A stretch of 64,000 bases of DNA. Source: Algoriphagus zhangzhouensis. GTDB taxonomy: Bacteria; Bacteroidota; Bacteroidia; Cytophagales; Cyclobacteriaceae. A program made the translations under genes and the position numbers. The DNA lies in assembly GCF_900148515.1 (NCBI RefSeq), contig NZ_FRXN01000001.1, positions 930,001-994,000 of the forward strand, written 5' to 3'. The notes under the pieces are model-generated. The model saw nothing but the letters and a program-made list of their open reading frames with translations. It searched no databases and was not told the origin of the DNA. Positions 54,406 through 63,299 of this stretch are shown here, one piece after another (position 1 is the first letter of the stretch; every line of letters begins with the position of its first letter).

Positions 54406-54442
54406 AGAATGGGACGGTGAATAATCATCGTCCCATTTTTAT
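54406..54442. terminator. Bidirectional terminator
   Basis: The stem AATGGGACG (54408..54416) pairs with CGTCCCATT (54429..54437), followed by T-rich sequence on the plus side and by AAAAAG on the left, which reads as a short T-run on the minus strand. It separates the convergent DUF1080 and oxidoreductase genes. Confidence 0.8.
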
Positions 54443-54464
54443 TTTCTTTTAAAAGGTATATCGA

Positions 54465-55853
54465 TTAACCTCTCAAAGTAATCGGAACTGGCTTGTTTGT
54501 CTTCCAGCTACCGCCAGTGAAATCAGGTACATCGATAGAATTTGACCTGTTGGCAACAGACCACTCACTCAATGGAGAAATACAACTCCAAAGCGCTGCA
54601 TCATACACATCCTGATCCAAAGGCAAGCCATTTCTCAAGCAGTCGATCAATCTCCAATCCATCATGAAGTCCATTCCTCCATGACCACCCACTTGCTTAG
54701 CCAATTCACCAACTTTCAAGACGATTTCAGGAGTATATTTCTTTTCAAGCTCCTTCATTTCCTCTTCTTTCAACCATCCATGTCCTTTCGCAACACCTGG
54801 AGTAGGATATTTCTGAGCGTATCCTTCAGTGCCACTCACTACGTGAAGACGGCTATATGGTCTTGGAGAAGTCACATCATGCTGAATCATGATAGACTTA
54901 CCATTCTTGGTTTTCACTACAGTGGTATTCATATTTCCTCTATAGCTTTTTGAAGCAAACTCACCAAAGAAATTATCAGTATCAGCAAGCTTCTGAGCCT
55001 CTTTTTTCATTTGGAAATCATTTGAGCTCAAAGAAGTCAAATAATCCATTTGATCCCCACGATTGATATTCAATATCTGGCAAATTGGCCCCAAACCATG
55101 AGTCGGGTATAGGTTACCATCTCTATAGTTTTCCTTTAATCTCCACATTCCTTGATAACCTTCTTTGTTGAAATTAAGGGCCAACAAATCGTGGATATAT
55201 GCTCCTTCTGCATGAAGGACTTCTCCGAAATAACCCTCACGAGCCATTTTCAAAGTCATCAATTCAAAGAAGTCATAGCAGCAGTTTTCTAACTGCATAC
55301 AATGCTTTTTAGTACGCTCTGAAGTCTCAACCAATTGCCAGCACTCATCTAAGGTTCTAGCAGCAGGAACTTCAACAGCAGCGTGCTTTCCAGCTTCCAT
55401 TGCATAAACAGCCATCGGAGTATGCCACTCCCAAGGTGTCGCGATATAGATCAAGTCCAAATCCTCTCTATCGCACATTTCTTTCCATGCATAAACACTT
55501 CCAGAATAACCAACTGGTCTATGGTCAGTGTCTTTTGCTAGTAATTCCTTTTGCTTTTCTACTCTTTCAGGAAGAAGATCACACAATGCTTTGATTTCTA
55601 CTCCCTCAACTTTACTTAGGCGGTTTACAGCACCGGGACCTCGCATTCCCAATCCAACAATACCCACTCTAACAGTCTCTAGTTTTGGTGCGGCAAAACC
55701 TGACATATTAAAGTGTTGTACTCTGGAGGCTCCATATTTTGCCTCTAATGGTAAAATGTTTGACTCGCTGGCAGTCGCCGCTCCAGCTCCAAAAATCCCA
55801 AGTCCAAGGAGACCAGTGGATTTCAAAAACTCTCTTCTAGGGTTGTTCTTCAT
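54465..55853 (-). CDS. Tat-exported Gfo/Idh/MocA oxidoreductase (GH109-like)
   Basis: This 462-residue NAD(P)-dependent oxidoreductase or NAD-dependent glycosidase has a twin-arginine signal (RREFLKSTGLLGLGIFGAG). The Rossmann motif GIVGLGMRGPGAVNRL (64-79) is the form seen in GH109 enzymes, followed by EVPAARTLDE (cofactor-proximal) and MQLENCCYDFFELMTL. GH109 enzymes release N-acetylgalactosamine using NAD(H). Typing within the family is not certain; generic 3-keto-sugar dehydrogenase is the alternative. It converges with the DUF1080 gene, a pairing consistent with a periplasmic sugar-oxidation pathway. Confidence 0.88.
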   Translation of the reverse strand: MKNNPRREFLKSTGLLGLGIFGAGAATASESNILPLEAKYGASRVQHFNMSGFAAPKLETVRVGIVGLGMRGPGAVNRLSKVEGVEIKALCDLLPERVEKQKELLAKDTDHRPVGYSGSVYAWKEMCDREDLDLIYIATPWEWHTPMAVYAMEAGKHAAVEVPAARTLDECWQLVETSERTKKHCMQLENCCYDFFELMTLKMAREGYFGEVLHAEGAYIHDLLALNFNKEGYQGMWRLKENYRDGNLYPTHGLGPICQILNINRGDQMDYLTSLSSNDFQMKKEAQKLADTDNFFGEFASKSYRGNMNTTVVKTKNGKSIMIQHDVTSPRPYSRLHVVSGTEGYAQKYPTPGVAKGHGWLKEEEMKELEKKYTPEIVLKVGELAKQVGGHGGMDFMMDWRLIDCLRNGLPLDQDVYDAALWSCISPLSEWSVANRSNSIDVPDFTGGSWKTNKPVPITLRG

Positions 55854-55936
55854 TTTTATAATATTGTTGAATTTGGAGCCTCTAGTTTACCAAAATTTTT
55901 AAAGAAGCCTATCATGAAATAGATTATTTCATAAAA

Positions 55937-55966
55937 AAAACCGAAAGCATTGCTCCCGGCTTTTTC
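55937..55966 (-). terminator. Terminator after the DUF2892 gene
   Basis: On the minus strand AGCCGGGAGC pairs with GCTTTCGGT around AAT with G-U pairs, followed by a run of eight Ts. It closes the short membrane-protein gene. Confidence 0.75.
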
Positions 55967-55985
55967 CAAACTATTACGCATTATT

Positions 55986-56198
55986 CTATTTCGTGTGGGG
56001 TTTTGGGCATGTATTGAGCCCAACCAAAGTATAAAGTGGGCAGAACCCCACCAATGTGGTCAGTGTAAATATTCCAGCTACAACCATCCCGATGATACCG
56101 ATGGTACCAGTCAATGTTCCGGAAAAGTAAAGGGCTACAAGGACAGCGGCGATGATTAAACGAATCAATCTATCTGTATTTCCCATGTTCTTTTTCAT
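55986..56198 (-). CDS. DUF2892 family small membrane protein
   Basis: This 70-residue protein has two membrane helices (about 11-27 and 29-51) and the family pattern MGNTDRLIRLIIAAVLV, GIIGMVVAGIFTLT and LVGFCPLYTLVGLNTC with the typical CPLY motif. It is the YgaP-membrane-domain (inner membrane protein, DUF2892) type. Function is unknown; homologues often sit near sulfur-transfer or rhodanese genes, but none is present. It is single and followed by its own terminator. Confidence 0.88.
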   Translation of the reverse strand: MKKNMGNTDRLIRLIIAAVLVALYFSGTLTGTIGIIGMVVAGIFTLTTLVGFCPLYTLVGLNTCPKPHTK

Positions 56199-56303
56199 GA
56201 TTTCTGCGTCTTAGTTTTAGAAAGGACTGTTTGATTATTGAGACCTAAATTAAAATCACCAGATGAAAACATCCATGACAAAAGTCACATAACAGACTGA
56301 TTT

Positions 56304-57368
56304 TCAATCAGCCAAAAAATATTGCTTCATCACAGTTTCAGCTTTGAGGCCTTGAGGACTGAAATCAGGATCTCGATGCTTCCCTTCGGGATACCACTTC
56401 CAAAAATAAGCTCCTGCCATCCAGGATTTATCCCAGACACTCTCGAAAAATGACTCATAACATAATGCCTGAATCTCTTCAGAAATCTGAGCTTCTCCCC
56501 TTTCATTTGGCCAAACCCAAGGTTCTTTCGCCGCATCATGCGTATTGCAATAACCAATTTCTGTGAATATGACTGGCTTTTGAAATTTCTTAACCACCGA
56601 TTCAATGTCCTTCAAATGAGATTTCCAGGCTTGATTCATATGATTCAAAGTTGGAACCTCTTTATCTGACAAAGGAAAGTAAGCTTGGATTCCAATAAAG
56701 TCCAATGCATCCCAAAACTGGATATGCTCAAACTCTGTGAAATTGGCAGCATAGACGATCTTTCCTTTATAAATCTGTCTAACTGCAGCAATAATTTTTC
56801 TCCAGTCCTCTTCACGATCTGAAGACTTTTCCAATTCTGTCCCTATGCACAAATAAGGAATAGAAATTCTTTCGGCGAGCTTGGCATAATCAAGAATAAA
56901 GGTTTCATAATTTTCAAACCATCGATTCCAGTCTTCCTCAGATTTCATTTCAATTTCTCCTGGCCAACTTCCTCTCACCCATAGGTGAGGCTTCAGCATA
57001 TTGGAAATTTGATGCGATTCAGCAGAATCTAGTGTTACTTGGATTCCCGTTCCAGATTCTCCCCACCATTGCCGATCTCCCTCGACTTGCCATCGGATCC
57101 CAGGACTGTCTGTTCCCTCCTGCCAGCCAAACGGGGTTTGGGAAATCGCATTGGCTCCAGTAGCTTTCAAGGCTGCGAACTCTCCTCCTGATAGAGGCTT
57201 CCTACTTCCCACCCAACAAACGCCTTTGAGTTTTTGAGACCAAACTGGCATTTCGCCTTCGGGAAAAAACCAGATGAATCCCATGATCAAAAAAATAAGA
57301 CCTACAGAACTGAATAAATAAGTAAAATGAGATTTCCTCAAGGCATTCGGGTTTTGAAATAACTTCAA
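56304..57368 (-). CDS. Membrane-anchored glycoside hydrolase (GH113-like, beta-mannanase type)
   Basis: This 354-residue enzyme has an N-terminal transmembrane anchor (about 14-35), then a TIM-barrel whose residues fit GH113: the acid/base E178 in CIGTELEK, the nucleophile E270 in VIFTEIGY, plus KGVCWVGSRKPL near the first strand and YFWKWYPEGKHRDPDFSPQG near the last. The start codon at 57368 is TTG; a TTG nine codons later (57341) or an ATG at 57284 are alternatives. It is the last gene of an eight-gene minus-strand run of glycan genes, 29 bases after the lipoprotein gene, so it probably trims or edits a mannose-containing envelope polymer rather than taking up food. Confidence 0.85.
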   Translation of the reverse strand: MKLFQNPNALRKSHFTYLFSSVGLIFLIMGFIWFFPEGEMPVWSQKLKGVCWVGSRKPLSGGEFAALKATGANAISQTPFGWQEGTDSPGIRWQVEGDRQWWGESGTGIQVTLDSAESHQISNMLKPHLWVRGSWPGEIEMKSEEDWNRWFENYETFILDYAKLAERISIPYLCIGTELEKSSDREEDWRKIIAAVRQIYKGKIVYAANFTEFEHIQFWDALDFIGIQAYFPLSDKEVPTLNHMNQAWKSHLKDIESVVKKFQKPVIFTEIGYCNTHDAAKEPWVWPNERGEAQISEEIQALCYESFFESVWDKSWMAGAYFWKWYPEGKHRDPDFSPQGLKAETVMKQYFLAD

Positions 57369-57397
57369 AGACCTTGGCTCACAATCCTTTTAGAAAC

Positions 57398-58138
57398 CTA
57401 TTCTTCTAAAGGCTTCACTTGGATGTTTTCCAAATTGATCTCTGACAACAATTCCAATTTACCGTTTTCAAAGAGTTCTTGCATACTTTCAACAGGAGTA
57501 TTTTTATCTTCTGGCTTGAGATTCAGATAATTTTGGAACCTAATCCCTCCAACTTCCTGTACTTTGCTCACTTCTCTCATTCTAACGCCCCCGCCATCGG
57601 TATGGTAACTATAAGCCATGAAATCAACAAAATGATCATCAGAACCTATCCAGTATAAAAATTCATCATCAAAATCATCTCCTCCTCCCTCTTGGTGAAA
57701 CGTCACTTTGATCATCTCATAATTTTCTCCATTGATTTCAGTGCTACCTAGATGAGACTTTATTGCCGCAGCGTCATTTAACCCATAAGGTAAAAATGCA
57801 AAATAGGCCACCGAATTAACCGAACGTGAAAAAGCACCAATCCTTTCTTCTGTCAGTGTATCAATCTTTACGCTATTGACAGTTCGAACAAAACCTTCAT
57901 TATTCAATACATCTTTTACATTTCCTGTTGAGTCAGAAAACTCTCGGATATATTCAAAACCTGAAGCTGATTTATAAATCGAATAATGGATATTTCTGAA
58001 GTCGAATTCAATTTTAGAGTTTTTGTAGGCCTCCCCCCCATGTGCTTGGATGGCCAAATCAACAATCTTTTCAGCCTCAGATTTACTTTCACAGGAAATC
58101 AAATAAAAACTTAAAACAACTAGTGTCAAATATCTCAT
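57398..58138 (-). CDS. Lipoprotein of the DUF6503/LolA-like family, copy 2
   Basis: This 246-residue lipoprotein starts at the ATG at 58138; its lipobox is LISC (Cys16). The mature opening AEKIVDLAIQAHGGEAYKN is the repeated feature of this family, and FRNIHYSIYKSASGFEY and EIGGIRFQNYLN-like strands suggest a LolA-type half barrel. It is related to the gene just upstream (58154..58873), which opens with AIDLLEKSIEAHGGEKAFED. A 15-base gap joins them. The DUF assignment is from memory and moderate. A role in carrying lipid or glycan intermediates is conceivable. Confidence 0.75.
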   Translation of the reverse strand: MRYLTLVVLSFYLISCESKSEAEKIVDLAIQAHGGEAYKNSKIEFDFRNIHYSIYKSASGFEYIREFSDSTGNVKDVLNNEGFVRTVNSVKIDTLTEERIGAFSRSVNSVAYFAFLPYGLNDAAAIKSHLGSTEINGENYEMIKVTFHQEGGGDDFDDEFLYWIGSDDHFVDFMAYSYHTDGGGVRMREVSKVQEVGGIRFQNYLNLKPEDKNTPVESMQELFENGKLELLSEINLENIQVKPLEE

Positions 58139-58153
58139 TATCAATTATTTATT

Positions 58154-58873
58154 TTATTTCAATTGGAAATCAGAATAACTATAAACCGCTCTAAGATACA
58201 ATTTGTTTCCTTTCTCGTCTACACGGTAACTTTCTCTTTGACCATAAAAAATAAAAGGCAAAATCTGGCTAAAACTCAAATTCTCAATCTGGCTTCTATG
58301 ATCTTTTAACTGAACTTCATTTCCTGCCATTAGATTAGAATTTGGATCAAAATAATACCACCATACATCTTGATCAGGTCCGTATTCTACTCGAATTGAT
58401 TTGACAGTTTTAGAAAAAACCTCTTTCTCTCCTTCATAAATCAGCTTTGCTCCTTCATCCTGAAGTAACTTCCATGGTTGAGCAACTACATAGTATGCCG
58501 CATCAAACTCCTTCTTTTTGGCTTCCAAAAAATCAACATTCTGAATGGAGTTTCCACCCAAAGAATAAAAGGTTTTCTCCCCATCAAATTCAATCACATG
58601 GCTTACGCTATCCTTTTCCCAAGTGATTTTTCCCTTGAGTTGAGGTTTTAATTGAAATTGAATCAATTGGTCCGTTTCCGACTCCACATCTCCATTTTCA
58701 TCTAGCAATTGAGTCCACTTTCTAAATTGGATTTCATTCAGATCTTCAAATGCTTTCTCCCCACCATGGGCTTCAATGGATTTTTCCAAAAGATCAATAG
58801 CATCTCTTTCCTCCTTGGGTTTACAAGAGAACGCGATGATGAATAGAATGATGAAATACGAGGTGATTCTCAT
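58154..58873 (-). CDS. Lipoprotein of the DUF6503/LolA-like family, copy 1
   Basis: This 239-residue lipoprotein has a lipobox AFSC (Cys17) and the family opening AIDLLEKSIEAHGGEKAFED, then strand-rich sequence with VSHVIEFDGEKTFYSLGG, SIRVEYGPDQDVWWYYFD and NKLYLRAVYSYSDFQ. Its start overlaps the preceding glycosyltransferase stop by 4 bases (ATGA), a sign of translational coupling. It is a diverged tandem copy of the next gene. The duplication suggests two similar carriers or sensors for the same pathway. Confidence 0.75.
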   Translation of the reverse strand: MRITSYFIILFIIAFSCKPKEERDAIDLLEKSIEAHGGEKAFEDLNEIQFRKWTQLLDENGDVESETDQLIQFQLKPQLKGKITWEKDSVSHVIEFDGEKTFYSLGGNSIQNVDFLEAKKKEFDAAYYVVAQPWKLLQDEGAKLIYEGEKEVFSKTVKSIRVEYGPDQDVWWYYFDPNSNLMAGNEVQLKDHRSQIENLSFSQILPFIFYGQRESYRVDEKGNKLYLRAVYSYSDFQLK

Positions 58874-60216
58874 GTAGAAACTGATTTTTTCAGAAAATTA
58901 AATGATTGAGGTCGGTAATCCCACAGCAAGCCGATAATGACAAAGCCATATTCTAAAATCAGGAAAATTGGCTGTTCAAAATTAGCTGGATTTCCATAGG
59001 CTTGGTAGGAAAATATTGCTGAAAAACTCCACAATAGGAAAGTTACTCTTCCGGTAATCACACTCAAACCCAAACCTGGAATCAGGTACCAAGGATGTAC
59101 AATCGGCTGGATCAATAAGTAAAGCAAATATATCCCAATCCATAAATCTGTCAATTTGAACAAGGATTGTGGCTTGGTTTTCCATGACATATAACACACT
59201 CCTATGACAAAGACAATTCCCAATAGTTTGGTCAAATAGCCTATCGTATTGTAGCCTTCAATCCAATAACCTACTTCTCTCAATAAATAGTATAAAGAGG
59301 CGTTGAATTCGAATTTACCCTGATACAGCTTCAGGCTTTCAAAGAAATTGACCCAGGCATCATCCCAAACCAAGGGAACAAAAGCTACAATTAGTGCCAA
59401 TAAAGTACCGATCCAGAAAAAGGGGCTTGACTTGATTTTCCGAAAGAAAAACCAAGCAGGAAATAGAATCAAGGGCAATAATTTCATCCCTATTGCCATT
59501 CCCCAACTGATTCCTGAGACAAACTTTTTGTTTTTGGAATAAGCAATCAATGAATACAAAAGGAAAAAAAGTACAATCCCTTCAAAATGAAGGTTTCCAG
59601 TGATTTCAAGGATTACAAAGGGGTTTAGCCAGTATAAGACCAAATGGCGAATCGGGACTTCAAACCTCCTCATCAGTTTCAAAAGGGAAAAGAAAGTCAA
59701 TACTTCAAAGAGTATCAATATGAATCTCAAAGTATAATATCCATTCCAAACAAAACCATTCATCGCTTTTGCTGAAACCCAAAAAATCAGCTGATTCAAA
59801 GGAGGATAAACCGAGAAATAATCTGGAGAATTCATCTCCTCGAAAAGCTGAACTTGTAAAGCTGTTACATCCTCTTTTTCCTCAATCCATTCTGATGGTT
59901 TTAGCTTATAGGGGTCTTCACCCAGCCTCACCAATTCCCCATCCCACAAAAATCTCACGTAGTCTTCTGACAAATTGGGAACAGCTAACATCAACAAAAG
60001 CCTCAAACCCAATCCTGCCCAAAAGATTTTCTTCCAAGAATTATCCGATTTTGAATAGGAAAAATAGATGGCCAGCATCCCAATAAAAGCCAGTGCAAAA
60101 AAGAAAAATATAGAGGAAAATTGTTCTCTAAACACCTGGTATCCTATCCAATAGAGCCCAAGGATTAAAGTTAAAATTCCAACTGGTTTACCAGCTTTTG
60201 TCAACCAGGAATTCAA
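58870..60216 (-). CDS. Multi-pass membrane glycosyltransferase (GT-C type, mannosyltransferase-like)
   Basis: This 448-residue protein has about 12 transmembrane helices. GT-C signs are the loop acidic pair SEDYVRFLWDGELVRLGEDPY after the second or third helix, SVYPPLNQLIFW and QPIVHPWYLIPGLGLS. This resembles the MptA/MptB and GT87-like polyprenyl-phosphomannose-dependent family. It likely moves a sugar from a polyprenyl-phosphate donor on the outer face of the inner membrane, in keeping with the dolichol-phosphate-mannose-synthase-like gene two genes upstream. The start is TTG, which overlaps the stop of the preceding lipoprotein gene (TTGA). Confidence 0.85.
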   Translation of the reverse strand: MNSWLTKAGKPVGILTLILGLYWIGYQVFREQFSSIFFFFALAFIGMLAIYFSYSKSDNSWKKIFWAGLGLRLLLMLAVPNLSEDYVRFLWDGELVRLGEDPYKLKPSEWIEEKEDVTALQVQLFEEMNSPDYFSVYPPLNQLIFWVSAKAMNGFVWNGYYTLRFILILFEVLTFFSLLKLMRRFEVPIRHLVLYWLNPFVILEITGNLHFEGIVLFFLLYSLIAYSKNKKFVSGISWGMAIGMKLLPLILFPAWFFFRKIKSSPFFWIGTLLALIVAFVPLVWDDAWVNFFESLKLYQGKFEFNASLYYLLREVGYWIEGYNTIGYLTKLLGIVFVIGVCYMSWKTKPQSLFKLTDLWIGIYLLYLLIQPIVHPWYLIPGLGLSVITGRVTFLLWSFSAIFSYQAYGNPANFEQPIFLILEYGFVIIGLLWDYRPQSFNFLKKSVST

Positions 60217-61097
60217 AGTCCCAGATCCTTTCTTAGAGGTTCAAATACCTTTTCATTTTTGTTCCAATAGTCAGACAATTCCAGTTTTCTTCGAACGGCA
60301 TTGGTCACTTCCAGATCTCCATTCGCTTTAGTTTGGATTTCCTCCCAAGATAAGATTTCATAGGGAAAAAAGTTCTTGTACTGGATTTTAAGAGTCCTTT
60401 TCAAGCTTGGATAATCGACTACCAATTCAGAGCTATTACTCCCTACATCCTCTTTAGAAATTTTCGCTCGGTAATCATTCATTTCCACATGTGCAAAGCG
60501 TTGATACACCAAACTCGGAATCAATCGTGCATCTCCTTCAGGAATCAAATCTGGATTGATTCGAATCAAATTAAAGAGCTCATCCTCAGCTTGTGCTTCA
60601 ATGTTTAATTCCTGATCACCTTCAGATTCAAAATAGGAAAAAGACTGAATCTGATACTTGGAGTTTTTCCAGTTCATCTGGGTAAAAGCCTGACCACACC
60701 ATTCGGTCACAGTAGAAACCAATTTATAAGAATTGATCTCATCATTGACTGGGGTGAAAACAGACAACATCGTATGATAAGGATAGATACCAGTCACAAA
60801 TTCCCGAGTCATATTCAATTTCAGAACTTTTCTAGCATCGGCTCCCACTCCTGAAAGATCATCTAGTTTCACCTGCTTTCTTCTCGAAAAATCTTCTGTC
60901 ACAAAGATCATCACAGTATTTCCTTCTCTCACTTCACCATAGCGGCTTTGCTGGAGATCAAACACATTGATTTCGGCATTTCCCTGAAACCAGTAGGCAG
61001 AAAACTGATCCAAGTCCACACCTTCCCTGCTTTTTGGAGCGCAGGAATCGATTAATAAAATGAAACCGAAAAAGAGAATATAGGAAAGCCTTTTCAT
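60213..61097 (-). CDS. Hypothetical lipoprotein (often labelled Maf-like in this position)
   Basis: From the ATG at 61097 this is a 294-residue lipoprotein with lipobox LIDSC (Cys19). The mature body is acidic and strand-rich, with FSAYWFQGNAEINVFDLQQS, STVTEWCGQAFTQMNW and IQYKNFFPYEILSWEE. I recall homologues in Bacteroidota wrongly named septum formation inhibitor Maf; it shows no Maf motif, so I leave the function open. The frame extends upstream 15 codons but starts at TTG before the signal. It sits inside the glycan operon between the GT2 and GT-C genes, so it may help a glycan step. Confidence 0.75.
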   Translation of the reverse strand: MKRLSYILFFGFILLIDSCAPKSREGVDLDQFSAYWFQGNAEINVFDLQQSRYGEVREGNTVMIFVTEDFSRRKQVKLDDLSGVGADARKVLKLNMTREFVTGIYPYHTMLSVFTPVNDEINSYKLVSTVTEWCGQAFTQMNWKNSKYQIQSFSYFESEGDQELNIEAQAEDELFNLIRINPDLIPEGDARLIPSLVYQRFAHVEMNDYRAKISKEDVGSNSSELVVDYPSLKRTLKIQYKNFFPYEILSWEEIQTKANGDLEVTNAVRRKLELSDYWNKNEKVFEPLRKDLGL

Positions 61098-61135
61098 GAG
61101 TAGCCTTTTAGAAGGAAATACGAAGTTTAGCAAAT

Positions 61136-61825
61136 TTACCAATACTTGAAAATCGTCAAAATGATCTTATAACCAGCACCAAAAACACCTTTTACAGTAC
61201 CGCTGACTTTGGACACACCAATCCGTTTTCTATAATTTACAGGGACTTCCAGATATTTCAATCCTGCTTTATGAGCTTTGATCTGCATTTCGATCGTCCA
61301 ACCATAATTTTGATCCACCATATTCAAACTCAACAGCTTTGGCCAATCAATCGCCCTAAAAGGGCCTAAATCAGAAAACTTGGCACCTTGGATGTAATTC
61401 ATCATAGTGGTCGCCAACCAATTCCCAAAAACCTGAGGAACGGTCATGGAGCCACTTTCTCTTTCTCCCAAAGCCCTGGAACCAATCACCATATCGGCTT
61501 TTCCTTCCAAAATAGGCTGCACCAAACCAGTCATTTCTTCCGGATAATCACTGTAATCCCCGTCCAAGAAGACAACGATATCAGGCTGAATCTCTTGATT
61601 TTTAATCCAATCCATAGCTGTCAAACAGGCCTTTCCATATCCTTTTTGTCCTTCGAAAACCACTACCGCACCTGCCTTTTCTGCAACCGCAGCTGTTTGA
61701 TCGGTGGAATTATTGTTAGCCACTACTACATGCCTTACAAATTTGGGAATATCATGAATGACTTTTGGAATGGATTTCTCCTCATTGAATGCGGGAATAA
61801 TGACGTCAATGATCGCTTGGGACAT
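61136..61825 (-). CDS. GT2 glycosyltransferase, dolichyl-phosphate mannose synthase-like
   Basis: This 229-residue cytoplasmic or membrane-associated GT-A enzyme shows the N-terminal nucleotide-sugar motif DVIIPAFNEEKSIP (7-20), the DxD-type VVFLDGDYSDYP and VIGSRALGERESG, then SDLGPFRAIDWPKLL and GWTIEMQIKAHKAG. It has no C-terminal membrane pair, like the short DPM1-type enzymes that make polyprenyl-phosphate sugars. The likely donor for the downstream GT-C gene is its product. It is packed 1 base after the previous GT2 stop. Confidence 0.9.
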   Translation of the reverse strand: MSQAIIDVIIPAFNEEKSIPKVIHDIPKFVRHVVVANNNSTDQTAAVAEKAGAVVVFEGQKGYGKACLTAMDWIKNQEIQPDIVVFLDGDYSDYPEEMTGLVQPILEGKADMVIGSRALGERESGSMTVPQVFGNWLATTMMNYIQGAKFSDLGPFRAIDWPKLLSLNMVDQNYGWTIEMQIKAHKAGLKYLEVPVNYRKRIGVSKVSGTVKGVFGAGYKIILTIFKYW

Positions 61826-61826
61826 A

Positions 61827-63299
61827 TTATCGGCCTAATGCGTAGGATTTAAATGAAGTGATAAATACTAGGGTGTAACCAAATGCCAACATCATGTGGA
61901 AAGGCAAGAAGAGGTAATTCTGATGTGCAAATGCCAACACAACCATTGTTATAAATACAAGGGCCAAGACACCTTCAAACCATGTGGTAACTGGCATTTT
62001 AAAAGTGAGATAGAGATTGTTTTTCAATTTGCTTTTGCCTCCCTCCAAGTTGAATTTGGGAGTTCTGATAAAAGGTGATTTTTTGCCTGTTAACCCTTCC
62101 CAGACTGCTTGAGCATTGTGGAGACCAAGACCCATGGAAACCGATAAAAAGACTGGTAATAGCACAATGGCTTCTAGCAAACTTTTGGATTTCTTTTCCT
62201 CTCGATAAACATAAGAAAACAGGTAAACCAAGGCAATAATGGCAAATCCGATTAGAAAAACACCAGCCAATTTCAAGCTTTCTTTTGGTAAAAGTCCTTG
62301 ATCTCCCATCCACCAAACCCCCAAACTGGACAAGCTAACCAAAAGCACTGCTATAAATATGGTGCTATTGAAAAGATGGGCCATGGCATGAAACTTCACT
62401 AGGAAAGGATGTTTTTCACGAAGGACATTTCCGGCATGTTTGGCTGCACATTCAGCCCCTCCTTTGGTCCATCGAAATTGTTGAGACTTGATTGCGGACA
62501 TCACAGGAGGCAACTCAGCAGGAGATTCGATCTCTGGTCGGTAAACGAATTCCCATCCTTTTCTTTGTGCTCGATAGCTCAAATCCAAATCTTCGGTCAA
62601 TGTATCATCATGCCAATTTCCCGCATTTAGAATACATTTCTTTCTCCAAACCCCACCAGTTCCATTGAAATTGATAAATGCTCCCTGATGATTTCTTCCT
62701 GTCTGTTCGATCAAGAAATGCGCATCCAGCGCAAATGCCTGAAGCCTCGTCAATAAAGAATATTTTTCGTTCAAATGAGTCCATCTTGACTGAACCATAC
62801 CGATATTATCACTAGAAAAATAAGGTAAGGTATGAAGAAGAAACTCAGGCTCTGGAATAAAATCCGCATCAAATATTGCGATAAAATCACCAGAAGCTTT
62901 TTCTAAACCTTCACGCAAAGCCCCTGCTTTAAACCCCTGTCTATCAGCTCTATGAATGTATTGAAAATTAATTTGTGGAAATTCTTTTATCTTTTCCTGG
63001 ATGATCTGGACTGTTTCATCTGTACTGTCATCTAAAATCTGGATTTCCAGTTTATCAGCTGGATAATTCAATTTGGCTACAGATTCTATCAGTCTTTCCA
63101 CAACAAACAATTCATTGAAAATAGGTAGCTGGACTGTCACCTTTGGGAAGTCATTTTTAAGGAGTTTCAGTTCGGATTTATTCCTCCTTGCTTTCAAAAA
63201 ATTCAGCAACAAATGTCCCTGGGCTAGACTATACACAAAAATGAAAGTCATCCCTAGAAGGTAGATCCCCAATAAAATGTATGCGATGATTTCAGGCAT
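61827..63299 (-). CDS. GT2 glycosyltransferase, cellulose synthase-like membrane enzyme
   Basis: This 490-residue processive-type GT2 has an N-terminal helix (about 4-26), a cytoplasmic catalytic domain with ILDDSTDET (first D), FIAIFDADFIPEP (DxD), DTLTEDLDLSYRA (TED catalytic base) and the QFRWTKG (QxxRW) motif, followed by four to five membrane helices. The form matches bacterial cellulose synthase-like or glucomannan-type synthases. No BcsB, PilZ or cellulase partner is nearby, so plain cellulose is unlikely. Its start overlaps the ferredoxin gene by 8 bases. Confidence 0.92.
   Translation of the reverse strand: MPEIIAYILLGIYLLGMTFIFVYSLAQGHLLLNFLKARRNKSELKLLKNDFPKVTVQLPIFNELFVVERLIESVAKLNYPADKLEIQILDDSTDETVQIIQEKIKEFPQINFQYIHRADRQGFKAGALREGLEKASGDFIAIFDADFIPEPEFLLHTLPYFSSDNIGMVQSRWTHLNEKYSLLTRLQAFALDAHFLIEQTGRNHQGAFINFNGTGGVWRKKCILNAGNWHDDTLTEDLDLSYRAQRKGWEFVYRPEIESPAELPPVMSAIKSQQFRWTKGGAECAAKHAGNVLREKHPFLVKFHAMAHLFNSTIFIAVLLVSLSSLGVWWMGDQGLLPKESLKLAGVFLIGFAIIALVYLFSYVYREEKKSKSLLEAIVLLPVFLSVSMGLGLHNAQAVWEGLTGKKSPFIRTPKFNLEGGKSKLKNNLYLTFKMPVTTWFEGVLALVFITMVVLAFAHQNYLFLPFHMMLAFGYTLVFITSFKSYALGR

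Noticed and set aside
61388..61852. Plus-strand open frame of 154 codons
   Set aside because: It is antisense to the DPM-like GT2 gene and shows shadow-type composition.
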